Shown here piece by piece: positions 62,526 to 64,000 of a DNA stretch of 64,000 bases; positions within the stretch are counted from its first letter, which is position 1; each line of letters starts with the position of its first letter. Origin of the DNA: Palsa-504 sp963839095 (GTDB lineage: Bacteria > Actinomycetota > Actinomycetes > Streptosporangiales > Streptosporangiaceae); assembly GCA_963839095.1 (NCBI GenBank), contig CAWIUF010000018.1, forward strand, positions 213,452 through 277,451, read 5' to 3'. A program made the position numbers and the translations under genes. The notes beneath the pieces are model-generated. The model did no database searches. It was not told where the DNA came from and was given only the letters and a program-made list of their open reading frames with translations.

Positions 62526-62713
62526 TTGCCCCCTCCCCACGGGTTACGGAGTGACACTTTCTTCAGGATGAACCCGCCTGAGCCCCGTGGTACGGAAGTG
62601 TGCAGCGCTGCGCCCACTTGGACTTCATGGACGTCTTTTTTTGCACGCGGCGTGAACGCTTCGAGCGCGCCAACGGAGAAGTCCCAGTTGATACCGTGGA
62701 CACGGTTTGACAA
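62522..62713 (-). CDS. Possible 63-residue leader protein coupled to cyclase 2
   Basis: A frame from TTG 62713 ends in TGA that overlaps the ATG of cyclase 2 (ATGA). The product would be basic, with VGALEAFTPRAKKD and a Gly-rich end (NPWGGGK). The overlap resembles the coupling seen between other gene pairs here. However, the last codons coincide with the cyclase ribosome site and TTG is a weak start, so it may be chance. Confidence 0.3.
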   Translation of the reverse strand: MSNRVHGINWDFSVGALEAFTPRAKKDVHEVQVGAALHTSVPRGSGGFILKKVSLRNPWGGGK

Positions 62714-62748
62714 GCTTGTAATCGCAGCAGCTTGAGAGGATTTAATCG

Positions 62749-64000
62749 GTGGGGGCTATTAAGCGTGTACCAACTCCTGCTGGGCCGATCACCGAACTCT
62801 TCGAACGGCTGCACGCTCTTCACCTGAGCGCGGGCCAGCCCTCGATACGAGAGATCGCCACCGGGATCGGGCGCGGGGTCATCAGCCCCTCCACCATCCA
62901 CAACATGTTCCGCGGTCCGCGGGTGCCGAAGTGGGGCTTCCTCGAGCTGGTCGTCGAGGAACTGCGCGGCGATCCGGCGGAGTTCAGGGCCTTGTGGCAA
63001 GCGGCTCGCGTCGCCGAAAACGCCGAGGTGGGGGCAGAGCCGGACGAGGTGGTGGTCGCTGGGCAACGGCGGGTCGGCTCCAGCGGCCGATAAGAGCCCC
63101 TCCGCCGCCACCCAGCCCCAGCACCACCAGCCGAAATAGTCGTACCCGTCCCGTCGCGCCGACTCTGGTCCAGCGAGATTCCGCAGCGGAATTCGCACTT
63201 CACCGGCCGGGACGCCGAACTTGACGCATTGCGCGCCAACCTGGTCACGGAGGACCGGCCGCACCCGCCCGCGCAGCTTATTTCCGGCATGGGTGGAGTG
63301 GGTAAAACCGAAATCGCAACCGAATATATTCACCGGCATCGCGACAAATACGAGATCATCTGGTGGATCCGCGCCGAGCATACCGATCGCGTCCGGGACG
63401 CGCTGGTCAAGCTGGGACAACGGCTCGATGTCCGGCCGGCCGGACCGGAAGGCGGTCGCGACCGGACGATCGCGGCTGTCCTCGACACCCTGGCCCACGG
63501 CATCCAGACCAACTGGCTGCTGGTCTACGACAATGCGGCTCAGCCGCTCGAACTGCAGCCGTATCTGCCCGCCTGCCCGCCCAACGGTCACATCATCATC
63601 ACCTCGCGGCTGCAGAACTGGCCCGGCTACATCGAGAAGGACAACGTCGGGGTCTCGCCCTTCACCAAGGACGAGGCGGTCAGGTTCCTGCGCCGCCGGG
63701 TAGCGATCCTCGGCACGGACCGGGGGCTCGAGCGCGGACGAGGACGAACGCCGTATCAGCGAAGCGGGGCGCCTGGCCGAGGCGCTGGGGCATCTGCCTA
63801 TCGCGATCGAACACGCCGCTGCCTACCTGACCGAGACCGGGCACAGCGTGGACGGCTACCTCAGCCGCTTCGAGGAGAACGCGCACCGGCTGCTCAACGA
63901 GCAGCCCGGAGAATTCCCCGCATCGGTCTCGGCGACCTGGACGATGTCGACCGAGTTGCTGACTCCCGACGCTGAGCACCTGTTCAACCTGTGCGCGTTC
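62749..64000 (+). CDS. HTH-STAND (NB-ARC) ATPase, FxsT-like, incomplete and disrupted
   Basis: From GTG 62749 an XRE-like domain (PSIREIATGIGRGVISPSTI, HNMFRGPRVPKW) leads to an in-frame TAA at 63091-63093. The same frame then resumes with WSSEIPQRNSHFTGRDAELD, the P-loop SGMGGVGKTEIATEYIHR, LLVYDNA (Walker B-like) and HIIITSRLQNWPG, as in FxsT-type NB-ARC/TPR proteins. An extra G near 63724 shifts the frame again; the corrected reading (RLAEALGHLPIAIEHAAAYL) runs off the window before the TPR region. It is divergent from the cyclase pair and probably the sensor/switch of that module. Confidence 0.75.

Overview
The window is high-GC actinobacterial DNA. Evidence includes dense GC-rich coding on both strands, frequent GTG starts and 4-nt ATGA/GTGA gene overlaps, a DLW-39-type small protein, a DUF397/XRE/ATPase regulatory trio, an FxsT-like STAND ATPase and many TetR, IclR and PadR regulators. 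A Streptosporangiales- or Streptomyces-like soil actinomycete fits best; I cannot place it more precisely. DLW-39 usually lies close to gyrB-gyrA, and several perfect DnaA boxes are scattered through the window, so it may be fairly near oriC.

Layout. 0.1-10 kb: housekeeping and small-molecule genes (DLW-39, HAD hydrolase, Fpg/Nei glycosylase, tRNA-Ala, XRE-cupin regulator with a B3/4 protein, ECF sigma factor, GNAT, VOC, esterase, trans-sulfuration enzyme). 10-16.8 kb: a divergent acyl-CoA catabolic locus (thiolase, two hydratase-fold proteins, SDR, tandem TetR; opposite, an acyl-CoA ligase and an esterase). 17-32 kb: ordinary accessory genes, several decayed (EamA transporter, IS110 transposase), a PadR module with a clear operator, and an ECF sigma factor fused to a bifunctional-nuclease domain. 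32.1-34.7 kb: a lower-GC island with a ComF-like phosphoribosyltransferase and a stand-alone DprA-like protein. 34.7-46 kb: Nudix, tartrate/malate-type dehydrogenase with LysR, MFS, TIR and GlgX relics, MscS, Ser/Thr kinase, ABC transporter and an orphan DNA methyltransferase.

46-61 kb is the most coherent block. It holds SdaA and PurU, two IclR regulators, a non-pyrrolysine MttB-family methyltransferase, a corrinoid protein, a 915-residue fusion of a pterin-dependent methyltransferase with a RamA-like corrinoid activator, a MetF-type reductase, a dimethylglycine/sarcosine dehydrogenase-like flavoprotein and both ETF subunits. Together these could strip methyl groups from a quaternary amine such as glycine betaine, load them on tetrahydrofolate, oxidise the remaining N-methylglycines through ETF, and drain the products through serine to pyruvate (SdaA) and formate (PurU). 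The substrate is inferred.

61-64 kb: two adjacent class III nucleotide-cyclase-fold proteins, with a possible short translationally coupled ORF ahead of them, divergent from an HTH-STAND ATPase that runs off the window. This looks like a signalling or conflict module.

Caution: about 17 conserved genes each carry one or two single-base indels, mostly in G/C runs. This looks like residual assembly error more than mass pseudogenisation, so genes marked frameshifted may be intact in the organism.
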